Assembly (NCBI GenBank): GCA_963803155.1
Contig: CAWDMN010000072.1
Coordinates: forward strand, 1-64,000
Source of the DNA: CAWDMN01 sp963803155
GTDB lineage: Bacteria > Acidobacteriota > Terriglobia > Versatilivoradales > Versatilivoraceae
Direction of reading: 5' to 3'
DNA: 64,000 bases
Part shown: positions 46,470-56,086 of the stretch, in pieces
How positions within the stretch are numbered: the first letter of the stretch is position 1
How the letters are laid out: every line of letters begins with the position of its first letter
Position numbers and translations under genes: made by a program
Notes under the pieces: model-generated
What the model was told of the DNA's origin: nothing
The model's database searches: none
Seen by the model: the letters and a program-made list of their open reading frames with translations, nothing else

Positions 46470-46928
46470 ATGGCGAGACCGTTTATGAAGGCAAAATCGG
46501 TTGGCGTAGTTTTGTGCTCTATTCTGTTGGGCTTTTCATTTGCTTTGGCCCAAGGCAAAGGGAAGGGCCACAATAAGGATAAAACTTCCTCTGAGGCGAC
46601 GAGGCAAGGAAATCCTGTCCATGCCGCTTTTTTTGGAGAACACGATAAAGAGGTAATGTCCAGCTATTGGACAAAACAGCTGAGCGGGCTTCCTCCCGGT
46701 CTGGCCAAGCGCCAGGGAGGTTTGCCTCCCGGTTTGGAAAAACATCTGCGCCGGGATGGTCGTTTGCCTCCCGGCTTGGAGAAGAAAATCTCACCTTTCC
46801 CCGCCGATTTGGAGCGGCGTTTGCCTCCCTTGCCGAGCGATCATCGTCGCGCCATTTACGGGAGCATCGGGATTATCTTAAACAACAAAAACATAGTGAT
46901 GGATTTTTTCGATATGAGCCGGCGATAG
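46470..46928 (+). CDS. Secreted protein with LPPGLxK repeats (CigR/RcnB-like)
   Basis: 152 residues from the ATG at 46470, after a GAGGGGG site. The signal peptide is MKAKSVGVVLCSILLGFSF and ends ALA-Q. The mature part is basic, then has repeats GLPPGLAKR, GLPPGLEKH and RLPPGLEKK, followed by RRLPPLPSDHRRAIYG. LPPGL repeat proteins of the CigR/RcnB type are periplasmic and associated with metal or virulence regulation elsewhere. The role here is unknown. Confidence 0.7.
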   Translation: MARPFMKAKSVGVVLCSILLGFSFALAQGKGKGHNKDKTSSEATRQGNPVHAAFFGEHDKEVMSSYWTKQLSGLPPGLAKRQGGLPPGLEKHLRRDGRLPPGLEKKISPFPADLERRLPPLPSDHRRAIYGSIGIILNNKNIVMDFFDMSRR

Positions 46929-47107
46929 CCAAAATCTTCTCCTCTTAGGATTGCCGGGCGTTATACCTGAGTCGTGGTGGATAGGCAAAAAGGCCTTCGT
47001 TGGTCTGCCCGATGAAGCTGACGGCGTAAGCTCGAAGAGCGTGATGCGCCCGGAACCATGTGTTACTCCGGGGATGCGCCGTGCTCTGACGCGCTAATCC
47101 ATCCTGC

Positions 47108-47135
47108 TTGACGGCATTTTTCAAATTTTTAAAAT
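47108..47135 (+). promoter_or_regulatory. Candidate promoter of the sensor-kinase gene
   Basis: TTGACG and TAAAAT are separated by 16 bases, ending 67 bases before the ATG. The interval is AT-rich. Confidence 0.4.
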
Positions 47136-47201
47136 TGGCTCTATTAGCATCTGACAATCGTTGTTGTCACAACAATTAAAAACTCCTGACACTCGAAAAA
47201 C

Positions 47202-50200
47202 ATGCGCGGAAGAAAATCGATTTTTGTTGGAATCCTTTGCGTTTGGTGTCTCATTCCAAGCCTGTCTCTCTTCGGGCAGATTTTTCAATTTAGGAATTAC
47301 ACTGCGGCTGAGGGGTTGCCCGACGATTTTGTTTTTCAGATTCGGCAAGACTCCCGAGGGTACATGTGGTTTGCCACCTCTTCGGGCATCAGCCGCTATG
47401 ATGGGATCCATTTCCAGAATTACAGCATCAAAAACGGTCTTCCCGACAATGCCGTTCGCGACTTGCTTGAAGATGAACAGGGTCGAATTTGGATCGCGAC
47501 CGCAAATGGCCTCAGCTGCTTCACGGGCGGACAATTTCGCAATTATTCCACCGCTGATGGACTGCCCCACCAATTTGTTCAATGTCTCTATAAGGGACGC
47601 GATGGGAGATTGTGGATTGGAACGCGGGGAGGAGGAGTCTGTTTTTTTGATGGAGGAAAAATCCACCAACTGGAGACAAATTCAGGTTTTTCATTGAAAA
47701 CAATTTGGGATATACGCGGAGATAAGCGGGGTGATGTCTGGTTTTGCGGGCAGGAAGGCGGTGTTTTCCGATATGATGGAAAAAAATTCCAACATTATTT
47801 CAAAGCGGAGGGGATTCCTTCTTCCTCCACTTTTTGCACTTTGGAGGATCGTCAAGGGAACATATGGGTGGGAACCGATAGAGGAGTCTACCGGCACGAT
47901 GGAACGAGTTTCCGTCGAGTGCGGGATGCTTCCAATGCGATTGATGATATTTCTTGCATGATTGAAGATCAGACGGGAGCCATCTGGTTTGCCAGTTATG
48001 GCGGCGGGCTGGTGAAATATGAGAAAGGGAAATATCAGAATTTCCGCTCCGCCAACGGGCTGGCAAACGATTATGCCATCTGCCTCTTTGTGGACCGGGA
48101 AAGCAATCTCTGGATCGGCACACAGGGCGGAGGCGCCTCTAAGTTCTCCGGCGAACAATTTGCCCAAATCGGCCAATTGAAAGATGCGGCGATTTCTTTG
48201 ATTCACGGAATCACCCAGGATCCCAATGGCCAATTTTGGTTTGCCAGTTATGGCGGGGGGGTCTGCCGCCTCAACGGCAATGGCAAGTTGGACCGCTGGC
48301 GAACTTCTCAAGGATTGGCAAGCAATCTGGTCAATGATGTCGTGGCCTTACCTTCGGGGAAAATCTATTGTGGGACGGATCGGGGATTGAGCGTTTTTGA
48401 GGAGGGCCGATTCCGGAATTTCGACGCCAAGAGCGGACTGCCCAATGCCGTGGTTCGAACTCTTCATTTGGATCGGACGGGAAAGATCTGGATTGGGACC
48501 TTTGGAGGCGGCGTCTGCCGATTCGATGGGAAGCGGTTTGAAAACTGGACCATTCGTGAAGGATTACTCGATAATCAGGTTATTTCCATTTATGAAGATC
48601 ATCTCCATCGGACATGGTTGGGCTCGGGTAAGGGAGTTAGTATTTTGGAAAATGGCCATTTTCGATATTTAACGCGGAAAGAGGGCTTGCCCGCTGGAAA
48701 AGTTGCGGCCATTACCGAAGGTCCAACGGGCGTTTATTGGCTTGGCACAGATACGGGGCTCTGCCGGTATGCCAGTGGACAATTCATGATCTATGACGAA
48801 TCCAATGGTTTGCCAAACTCCACGATCCACTGGCTGCAATTTGACCGGCAGGGTGCACTTTGGATGGGAACCAATAAGGGGGTCTCGCGATTGACGCCGG
48901 CCAACGGCCAGTTCAAGAATTTTAACAGTCGGGATGGATTGACTGGAGATGAAATGCTGCAGGGTGCGGTCTTTTTGGATCGCGCCGGATTTATGTGGTG
49001 TGGTTCCACACATGGAGCCACTCGATTTGATCCGGCTTTCATCCCGCCCCAATCTGTTCCTCCCATCATGCGAATTGAAGGAGTCCGGATTTTTGACCAG
49101 GAGTGGCCTCTCTCCCGGTTGAGCCGATTGTCTCCCCGACAAAACTCAATGACTTTCTCATTCCTGGGACTCTCCTTTCGTGATGAGGAAAGGGTCCAAT
49201 ACCGTTACTTGTTGGAAGGATTTGACTCGCAATGGTCTCCGGAGACTCGTGAGCGGTCCGTTCGATATACCAATTTGCCGGAGGGGAAATACCGTTTCCG
49301 GGCAACAGCTGCCAACAGCCTGGGGATTTGGGATGAAAAAGGCGCTTCCTTGGATTTTGAGATCCTTCCTCCTTTTTACCGAAAACTCTGGTTCCAATGT
49401 CTGGCGGGATTCCTGTTGTTGGCCAGCATGGGAGGCATTGTCCAGTGGCGGACTTGGATGGTTCGCCAGCATAATTTAAAATTGGATCGGAAAGTCCAGG
49501 ATCGGACGCTGGAAGTCCTGGAACAAAGAGAACGGCTGGCACGCGCCAACCAAGAATTGCAGGCTCTGCTGGACACCAGCAATGCCATTATTGGGCTTCT
49601 TGATCCGGACAAACTAAGCCATTTGATTTTGGAAACCTCTCTGCAGTTGCTTGGTTGTCCCGGAGGCTTTCTGATGGAACTGGGCTGGCCGGACCCGAGA
49701 GTAATCGTGAAGCTTGCTCTCGGCACGGCTGCGCCAATTCAAGGGGCACAATTCCCCGCTCAAGAAAGTCAGATTGGGGAACTGATTGAAAGCCGACAGG
49801 TGTGCATGGTTTCAGCCGGGCAGAATGATGTTTTCTTGGGCGTTTTGACGAACCAGGCCGAGTTGGCCTCCTGCCAGACTGTTTTGGTTCCCATGATTTG
49901 TATGGATCGAATGATTGGCATTTTGGCTTTGGTTCGATCCTCCCAATTCGGGAAGTTTAATCAGCGAGAGATCGCCCTCTTGGTTGCCTTGGCCAGTCAA
50001 GCCGCGGTCGCCATCCGCAACGCGGATCTGTATCAAGCCATTCGACTGTCTGAAAATCGCTATCGCACCTTGGTGGAACGGGCGGGAGACGCGATCTTTG
50101 TAGTCACCCGCGAGGGGCGCTTTGATTCCGTAAATCCGAAGACGCTGGAAATGCTTGGCTATGCCGAGGCTGAATTCAAGCGGATGCAATTGGCTGATTT

Positions 50201-51251
50201 TGTGCCGGAGGAACAACGGGGCGTAGTGCGCCATTTGCTGGACGGAACTGCCCGGAGCGGGAACGCCCTGGAATCGGTTGATCTTCAAAAAAAGGATGGC
50301 AAGACACTTCCGGTGGAAATTCGCATGGTGGCCTTGGGGGACGATTTGTATCAAGCCATTGTCCGTGATATCACCATGCGCCGATTCTTGGAGAAGACTC
50401 TGGAACAGCAGCGTGACCGCGCCGAAGAGGCCAGTCGGCTTAAATCTGAATTCCTGGCCAGCGTTTCTCATGAGTTGCGCACCCCATTGCATGCCATTCT
50501 CAGCTATGCCGATTTCGGCTTGGAAAAAATCGGCAGCGCCGAAAGAGAACGCCTGCGAAATTATTTTCACGAAATCAAAGACAGTGGAGCTCATCTGCTA
50601 ACTTTGATTGATGATTTGTTGGATCTTTCCAAAATTGAGGCAGGTAAGATGGTCTATCAGTGGGGGCCGATTACAATGTGGATTGTACTGGATGAAGCCT
50701 GTTCGCGCTTGGGACATCTGGCCGAATTGCGCCAAATTTCCGTGAAAACCATGCCGATACCCAAGGATTGGATTGCTTGGGGTGATTATGAAAAGATTCT
50801 CCGAGTGCTCATAAACATCTTGGGAAATGCCATCAAATTCACTCCAGTGGGTGGCCAGATCTCTCTTTTTGTCGAGAAGGACCGGAGCCAAAATGAGAGA
50901 GAAAGTCAGGCGGATGCTTTTGAAGAAAAGGAAGACGATACAAAAGAAGTAGAAGAGTCCATCGACAATGCTTCTTTTGGTCCCCTGGAAAAGGACTTCT
51001 GGTATGTTGGGATTCAAGATACCGGCATAGGTGTTCACCCGGATGATCGGGAAGCCATCTTCGAGAAATTTGCGCAAAGCAGCCATTACACGGTAAACAA
51101 AAATCCCGGGACTGGCCTAGGGCTTTCTATTTGCAAAGGGATCATTGAAGCGCATCAGGGGAAAATTTGGGTGGAGAGTCCAGGGCTTGGATTAGGGAGC
51201 ACTTTTTATTTTAGCCTGCCGGTCTATCGGGAGAGTGCCACTGGTCACTAA
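47202..51251 (+). CDS. Beta-propeller sensor histidine kinase (Reg_prop/Y_Y_Y)
   Basis: 1349 residues. A signal peptide leads to some fourteen Reg_prop blades (unit pattern GLPDNxVRxLxxDxxGxxW) to about residue 620, forming two seven-bladed propellers, then a Y_Y_Y domain (about 640-720). After one transmembrane helix (about 730-750) come a GAF domain, a PAS domain (RYRTLVERAGDAIF), HisKA with phospho-His near 1090 (SHELRTPLHAI) and an ATPase domain. The ATPase domain carries an unusual acidic insertion (about 1225-1265). It has no receiver domain. Relatives sense polysaccharide fragments or other periplasmic ligands. The final codons contain two seven-base repeat units. A receiver-kinase follows. 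Confidence 0.93.
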   Translation: MRGRKSIFVGILCVWCLIPSLSLFGQIFQFRNYTAAEGLPDDFVFQIRQDSRGYMWFATSSGISRYDGIHFQNYSIKNGLPDNAVRDLLEDEQGRIWIATANGLSCFTGGQFRNYSTADGLPHQFVQCLYKGRDGRLWIGTRGGGVCFFDGGKIHQLETNSGFSLKTIWDIRGDKRGDVWFCGQEGGVFRYDGKKFQHYFKAEGIPSSSTFCTLEDRQGNIWVGTDRGVYRHDGTSFRRVRDASNAIDDISCMIEDQTGAIWFASYGGGLVKYEKGKYQNFRSANGLANDYAICLFVDRESNLWIGTQGGGASKFSGEQFAQIGQLKDAAISLIHGITQDPNGQFWFASYGGGVCRLNGNGKLDRWRTSQGLASNLVNDVVALPSGKIYCGTDRGLSVFEEGRFRNFDAKSGLPNAVVRTLHLDRTGKIWIGTFGGGVCRFDGKRFENWTIREGLLDNQVISIYEDHLHRTWLGSGKGVSILENGHFRYLTRKEGLPAGKVAAITEGPTGVYWLGTDTGLCRYASGQFMIYDESNGLPNSTIHWLQFDRQGALWMGTNKGVSRLTPANGQFKNFNSRDGLTGDEMLQGAVFLDRAGFMWCGSTHGATRFDPAFIPPQSVPPIMRIEGVRIFDQEWPLSRLSRLSPRQNSMTFSFLGLSFRDEERVQYRYLLEGFDSQWSPETRERSVRYTNLPEGKYRFRATAANSLGIWDEKGASLDFEILPPFYRKLWFQCLAGFLLLASMGGIVQWRTWMVRQHNLKLDRKVQDRTLEVLEQRERLARANQELQALLDTSNAIIGLLDPDKLSHLILETSLQLLGCPGGFLMELGWPDPRVIVKLALGTAAPIQGAQFPAQESQIGELIESRQVCMVSAGQNDVFLGVLTNQAELASCQTVLVPMICMDRMIGILALVRSSQFGKFNQREIALLVALASQAAVAIRNADLYQAIRLSENRYRTLVERAGDAIFVVTREGRFDSVNPKTLEMLGYAEAEFKRMQLADFVPEEQRGVVRHLLDGTARSGNALESVDLQKKDGKTLPVEIRMVALGDDLYQAIVRDITMRRFLEKTLEQQRDRAEEASRLKSEFLASVSHELRTPLHAILSYADFGLEKIGSAERERLRNYFHEIKDSGAHLLTLIDDLLDLSKIEAGKMVYQWGPITMWIVLDEACSRLGHLAELRQISVKTMPIPKDWIAWGDYEKILRVLINILGNAIKFTPVGGQISLFVEKDRSQNERESQADAFEEKEDDTKEVEESIDNASFGPLEKDFWYVGIQDTGIGVHPDDREAIFEKFAQSSHYTVNKNPGTGLGLSICKGIIEAHQGKIWVESPGLGLGSTFYFSLPVYRESATGH

Positions 51252-51466
51252 TCGGTGCGGATTGGACAGGAATGGGAGACTGCACGGCGAAGAACCGCCT
51301 TAATCGATGGGGCGGGGGGGGACCGTTGGGAGGGAAGATGTCACGTGTCAGCAGAGCTTGATTTCAATGCCCTGGGATTGTGGCCGAACAGGCCATTCAA
51401 TCGCCAAGGCAATGGCTCTGGCCCAGTTTACGGCTGTAATGCCTGCAGCTCCCCATGGAGGAGAAA

Positions 51467-52657
51467 ATGCCGCGACAAAAAATTCTCATCGTGGACGACA
51501 ACCGCAAAAATCGCGCCATCATGGAAGAGCTTTTCCGCGATGAGTATGAAGTGCACCATGCTGAAAATGGTGAAGAAGCACTGCAAATCATCTGGGAGAT
51601 TTTTCCTGATGTAGTTTTGTTGGATATTATGATGCCGGGGATGAGCGGATACGAGGTCTGCCAGAAAATCAAATCCGACTCGCAGACCTCCAGCATCCCA
51701 GTCATCATTATTTCAGCCAAAGGGCAGACCGATGAAATTGTCGAAGGATTTGAAAGCCGGGCCGATGATTACATTGTCCGCCCTTTTGCCAATTCAGAAT
51801 TGCGAGCCCGGGTGAGAGCCATGCTGCGCTTGAAGGAGGCTCAGGACCAACTCAAGGAAGCAAACCTGAATCTGCAGGAGCATGCTAGAAAGCTGGAGGA
51901 GGCCAATGAACGCCTGAGTGAGCTGGACCGGCTCAAAGCCGGATTCACCGCCATGCTGGTGCACGATCTGCGTTCTCCATTGGCAGTGGTTCAAGTGGCT
52001 CTTCAAATGATCGAGGGTAAAGCGGAATCGCTGGGAAAGGAATACTTCGCCTTGGTTCGGGAAGCCATGGCCAGTTGTAATGGAATGTTCAATCTGACCA
52101 ACGATCTGCTTGAAGGGTTCCGGGCTGAATCTGGAGCCATGTCGCTCAACCGCAGGCGCGGGCGCCTGGGAGATTTGGTGGAGGAGCCGATACGCCATGC
52201 TTCGGTTTTGGCCTTGAAAAAACAAATCGAGATCCACAAAATCGTGGAAAATTCAGCTATGGATATTTTTGTGGATTTTCCTAAGCTGCAGCGGGCCATT
52301 TCCAACCTCTTGGGCAATGCCCTGAAATTTACGCGCAAGAAGGGGACTATCCATACGAAGGTTGGACTCGATACCGACCATCTAGCCGAAGAGGCCCAAC
52401 TTTTCATCGAAGTGCGGGATTCCGGCGGCGGGATTCATCCGGAAGATCTCCCCCATATTTTTGCTCCATATTATCAGGGAAAATCTTCCGCGGGCGCCAT
52501 AGGTGCGGGGCTTGGCTTGTTTATTGCCAAACGTATTGTGGAAGCTCATGGCGGAAATATTGAAGTGCGCTCTGCGTTGGGAGTGGGCAGCTGTTTTATG
52601 ATTGTTCTCCCCTTAAATCGGATTGGCCTTCCAGCCGATGAAGCGAAAATAATATAA
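51467..52657 (+). CDS. Receiver domain-histidine kinase protein
   Basis: 396 residues from the ATG at 51467 with GGAGGAG upstream; the frame opens at 51455 but that ATG overlaps the site. An N-terminal receiver has Asp10-Asp11 and phospho-acceptor Asp53 (VLLDIMMPG), with Lys replaced by Arg in YIVRPF. A coiled-coil linker (about 125-155) leads to HisKA with His166 (LVHDLRSPLAV) and an HATPase_c domain (NLLGNALKF, DSGGGI, GAGLGLFIAK). The receiver is thus the input, a layout used in phosphorelays. It lies 215 bases after the propeller kinase, its likely phosphodonor. Confidence 0.92.
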   Translation: MPRQKILIVDDNRKNRAIMEELFRDEYEVHHAENGEEALQIIWEIFPDVVLLDIMMPGMSGYEVCQKIKSDSQTSSIPVIIISAKGQTDEIVEGFESRADDYIVRPFANSELRARVRAMLRLKEAQDQLKEANLNLQEHARKLEEANERLSELDRLKAGFTAMLVHDLRSPLAVVQVALQMIEGKAESLGKEYFALVREAMASCNGMFNLTNDLLEGFRAESGAMSLNRRRGRLGDLVEEPIRHASVLALKKQIEIHKIVENSAMDIFVDFPKLQRAISNLLGNALKFTRKKGTIHTKVGLDTDHLAEEAQLFIEVRDSGGGIHPEDLPHIFAPYYQGKSSAGAIGAGLGLFIAKRIVEAHGGNIEVRSALGVGSCFMIVLPLNRIGLPADEAKII

Positions 52658-52877
52658 CCAGGGAAAGATTGGGGATAGAAGAAGAGAGTGCCTCTGAGGA
52701 TTCACTCCCTAATTAGGGTTCAACGGGGCCAATCGAATTTAGCCTGAGTTGATGCCAGTGGTATGATCCTTCGGCATCACGCCTCGAGTATCGATAGTAC
52801 GCTCCTTGGCTCTGTTTTGACTTTGGGGCAAGGTGTGGGTTATGATTCTCCATTCACCGGTGGGCTGAAAGGATGCC

Positions 52878-53720
52878 ATGGCTTGGTTTAAAAAAGAAAA
52901 AACTCCGATTGATCCTGGCGGCGATAGGACCGTACGCACGGAGGGACTCTGGATCAAATGCGACCAATGCAAGCAGATCATCTGGAAAAAGGACATAGAG
53001 GCAAACTTTAATGTCTGTCCTCAATGTAATTTTCATTTTAAAGTGTCGGCTAAGGAACGGTTGCAGCAGCTCTTCGATAATTCCAAGTACGAAGTTTTTG
53101 ATTCTGGATTGGCCTCCACGGATCCGCTTCAATTCACCGATAGAAAGCGATACTCCCAGCGGTTGCAGGATATGCACAAATCGCTGGGCCTGAGAGATGC
53201 CCTGATTTCCGCCACCGGGAGAATTAAGGAAAAGCCTGTGTGGATTTGCTCGATGGAGCCCGCGTTTATTGGCGGGTCGATGGGCGCCGTGGTAGGGGAA
53301 ATGGTTACGCGAGCCATCGAACGCTGCGTAGAGAAGCGAATTCCTCTGATTATTGTCTCCAATTCGGGGGGGGCCCGGATGCAGGAGGGCGCCATCAGCC
53401 TGATGCAGATGGCCAAGATTAGTGCTGCTCTGGCCCGATTAGATGAGGCCCATGTTCCCTTTATTTCCATCATGACCAACCCCACTACCGGAGGTGTGAC
53501 CGCGAGCTATGCCATGCTTGGCGATTTAAACATCGCCGAACCCCTCGCGCTGATTGGATTTGCCGGTCCCCGAGTCATTGAACAGACCATTCGTCAGAAA
53601 CTGCCTGAAGGATTTCAGAAGAGTGAATTCCTGCTCAAACATGGCATGCTCGATGCCATAGTCTCCCGGAAGGATTTGCGGGATTACATCTCAAACGCAC
53701 TCAACTTTTTTGGCTTTTGA
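52878..53720 (+). CDS. accD: Acetyl-CoA carboxylase carboxyltransferase beta subunit
   Basis: 280 residues. The N-terminal zinc ribbon is complete (CDQC and CPQC). The carboxyltransferase core has SMGAVVGEMVTRA, the oxyanion-type SGGARMQEG, and TTGGVTASYAMLGD. Together with AccA it moves the carboxyl group from biotin to acetyl-CoA for fatty-acid synthesis. accA, accB and accC are elsewhere. folC follows 60 bases later, the same order as in E. coli and many bacteria. Confidence 0.97.
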   Translation: MAWFKKEKTPIDPGGDRTVRTEGLWIKCDQCKQIIWKKDIEANFNVCPQCNFHFKVSAKERLQQLFDNSKYEVFDSGLASTDPLQFTDRKRYSQRLQDMHKSLGLRDALISATGRIKEKPVWICSMEPAFIGGSMGAVVGEMVTRAIERCVEKRIPLIIVSNSGGARMQEGAISLMQMAKISAALARLDEAHVPFISIMTNPTTGGVTASYAMLGDLNIAEPLALIGFAGPRVIEQTIRQKLPEGFQKSEFLLKHGMLDAIVSRKDLRDYISNALNFFGF

Positions 53721-53779
53721 TTTCGCGATCTTGCTCCCTTGATTCCTGAGTCGCCGGGAGGAGAGGCGACTTTTGTCCC

Positions 53780-55171
53780 ATGAATTATGAAGAAGCGGTC
53801 CATTATCTCTATTCGCTCGGAAATGAAGTTCTCACGGCCAAACTTGGGCTGCAAAATATTTCCACGCTGCTGAGCTATCTTGGGAACCCTCATCGACAAT
53901 TTCCATCCCTTCTAATTGCTGGCACCAACGGCAAGGGATCGGTGGCCGCCTTCTGCGAATCCATCTTGAGGAATAGCGGCCTCCGAACAGGGCTCTATAC
54001 TTCGCCTCACTTGACGCAGGTGGAGGAACGGGTTCGAGTCGATAAGCGAATGATTCCAGCGGAGAATTTTGCCCGCCTGACTTTCCGGTTGAAAGAGGCC
54101 ATCGGAGAGTTGCTGACAGGCTCTGCGTTTTCTTCCGGTTTCAAACTGGATCGGCATCCCACTTATTTTGAAGTGATGACTGCTTTGGGGTTTCTATATT
54201 TTGCCGAACAACAAATAGAAGTGGCGATCCTGGAGGTGGGGATGGGCGGCAGGTTTGATGCCACGAACATCGTGGATCCCGTGATCTCCATCATCACCAA
54301 TGTCGATTATGATCATCAGGAGCATTTGGGTTCGCGGTTGGAGGAAATTGCCGGTGAAAAGGCCGGCATTATCAAGATCCGCCGCACGGGCTCGAACGGT
54401 GGGGGTTTTCCCAAGGGTGAGCTTCTTTCTCCTCTTCCCGTCATTACGGCCGCCCGGAATCCCGTTGTGCTGAATCTCATAGAAAATCAATGCAGTGAAA
54501 CGGGCTCGCGCCTTGTTAAAGTATGGGAAAGGTTTCATCCGGAAATCAGTGAAGATCAACGAGGTCGCTGTCGCGTCAAAGTGGATACGATCTGGGAGCG
54601 GGGTCAGATTTTTAATTTGCCTTTGCCGGGAAGACATCAAGTGGAAAATGCGTTGACCGCGATGGCCGCAATGGAAACGCTCACTCAAGCCGGGTGGAAG
54701 ATCACGGCGGAATCAGTCACCAGGGGACTTGAAAAGGCCAGCTGGCCAGGCCGCTTGGAAATTGTGGAAAGGCGGCCCGCCCTGATTTTCGACGGAGCGC
54801 ACAACCCGGCGGGAGCTGGACAACTCGCCGAATACCTCCGCCATTATTTACGCCCCGAGCGGACACTTCTGATTTTTGGAGTAATGCGCGATAAAGACCA
54901 TCAGTCCATGGGGAAAATTTTATTTCCACTGGCGCACAGAATCATCCTGACCCGGACTTCCTGGGTGCGGGCCGCGGAGCCCTCTCTTATTCAAATGGGG
55001 TTGCCTGAGTTTGCGGGACACTATCACTGTGCCCGAAATTCAGCAGAGGCCATTGATCTGGCTTTTGGCTTGGCGGAGGAAGACGATACAATTGTAGTTG
55101 CCGGATCATTATTTTTGGTTGGAGAGATTCGACAAATCGTCATACAAAGAGGAATGGGTGTAGAAGAATGA
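53780..55171 (+). CDS. folC: Folylpolyglutamate/dihydrofolate synthase
   Basis: 463 residues, Mur-ligase fold. The ATP-binding loop is AGTNGKGSVAAF (about 50-61); TNVDYDHQEHLG and GRHQVENALTA mark the central domain, and FDGAHNPAGA begins the C-terminal domain. It adds glutamate to dihydropteroate and folates. A short insertion near 205-250, absent from small family members, is unremarkable. The gene follows accD at 60 bases and is probably co-transcribed. Confidence 0.96.
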   Translation: MNYEEAVHYLYSLGNEVLTAKLGLQNISTLLSYLGNPHRQFPSLLIAGTNGKGSVAAFCESILRNSGLRTGLYTSPHLTQVEERVRVDKRMIPAENFARLTFRLKEAIGELLTGSAFSSGFKLDRHPTYFEVMTALGFLYFAEQQIEVAILEVGMGGRFDATNIVDPVISIITNVDYDHQEHLGSRLEEIAGEKAGIIKIRRTGSNGGGFPKGELLSPLPVITAARNPVVLNLIENQCSETGSRLVKVWERFHPEISEDQRGRCRVKVDTIWERGQIFNLPLPGRHQVENALTAMAAMETLTQAGWKITAESVTRGLEKASWPGRLEIVERRPALIFDGAHNPAGAGQLAEYLRHYLRPERTLLIFGVMRDKDHQSMGKILFPLAHRIILTRTSWVRAAEPSLIQMGLPEFAGHYHCARNSAEAIDLAFGLAEEDDTIVVAGSLFLVGEIRQIVIQRGMGVEE

Positions 55172-55309
55172 CGAAGGACTTTCGGTGATAATCGCTGAGC
55201 GAGGGGCGGATTTCCATCAAAATGATGAATTCCATTGTGGGAGTCGGCGGCGCTATAAGCGCAATCCCGCGGCCGCCCCAGCATTATTTTCCATCTTTGA
55301 GGAGGGACA

Positions 55310-56068
55310 TTGGGCCAGTCAAAAACCCCGCTAATCGGCGTCTGTTGCCAGAGGAATGTAGATTCAGACCGTTTTTATCTCCGGCGTCAATATGGCGAAG
55401 CGATTTATCAGGCTGGAGGAATCCCGGTGCTGCTGCCGCTTATTCCAGAAAAGCTTTTTGTGGAGGGGCTGGTGAAAAAGCTGGATGGCATTCTGCTGGC
55501 AGGCAGCTCCAGCGATGTTGATCCTTATTTGTACCAGGCAGAACCTCATCCACAATTAGGATTTGTGATCCCGGAAAGGGATCGGACGGACGGGCTTTTG
55601 CTTGAAGCGAGTTTCCGGCAAAATATCCCTCTTCTGGCTATTTGTTATGGAGTCCAGATCTTGAATGTTTTTTTGGGTGGCACACTCTGGCAGGATATCT
55701 CATCCCAGGTGAAAAATCCGCTGAAGCATTCGCAACAATCGACCGACGATTACCTCTCGCATTCCGTGGAGTTGCGCTCCGGGAGTCTTCTTCGGCAGTT
55801 GGCGGGAGAAAAAAAGAAACGAGTGAATAGTTTTCATCATCAAGCCATTCGCGTTGTAGCCCCCGCCTTAAAAGCCGCGGCAGTCTCTCCTGATCAGCTT
55901 GTCGAAGCTGTCGAATTGAAGAATAAAAAAAAGAGTCATTTTGTGTTGGGGGTCCAATGGCATCCCGAAATCGGGTGGGAGCAAGATGAATTTTCGCGGA
56001 AGATATTCACCACTTTTGTGGCGGCGGCGGGTTCGACGAACTACGCTTCAAAATCCCGGGCAATTTGA
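55310..56068 (+). CDS. Class I amidotransferase-like hydrolase (peptidase C26, PuuD-like)
   Basis: 252 residues. The TTG at 55310 is chosen as start because GAGGAGG lies just upstream and no ATG is suitable. The catalytic triad is visible: Cys near 112 in LLAICYGVQILN, and His-Glu near 217-219 in VQWHPEI. DGILLAGSSSDVDP fits the gamma-glutamyl-GABA hydrolase group. The usual nucleophile elbow GICRGMQ/GxCxGxQ here reads AICYGVQ. It may hydrolyse a gamma-glutamyl amide; substrate unknown. It sits between folC and an Fsr-like exporter. Confidence 0.87.
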   Translation: MGQSKTPLIGVCCQRNVDSDRFYLRRQYGEAIYQAGGIPVLLPLIPEKLFVEGLVKKLDGILLAGSSSDVDPYLYQAEPHPQLGFVIPERDRTDGLLLEASFRQNIPLLAICYGVQILNVFLGGTLWQDISSQVKNPLKHSQQSTDDYLSHSVELRSGSLLRQLAGEKKKRVNSFHHQAIRVVAPALKAAAVSPDQLVEAVELKNKKKSHFVLGVQWHPEIGWEQDEFSRKIFTTFVAAAGSTNYASKSRAI

Positions 56069-56086
56069 TTCAGGTCGGAATTCATC

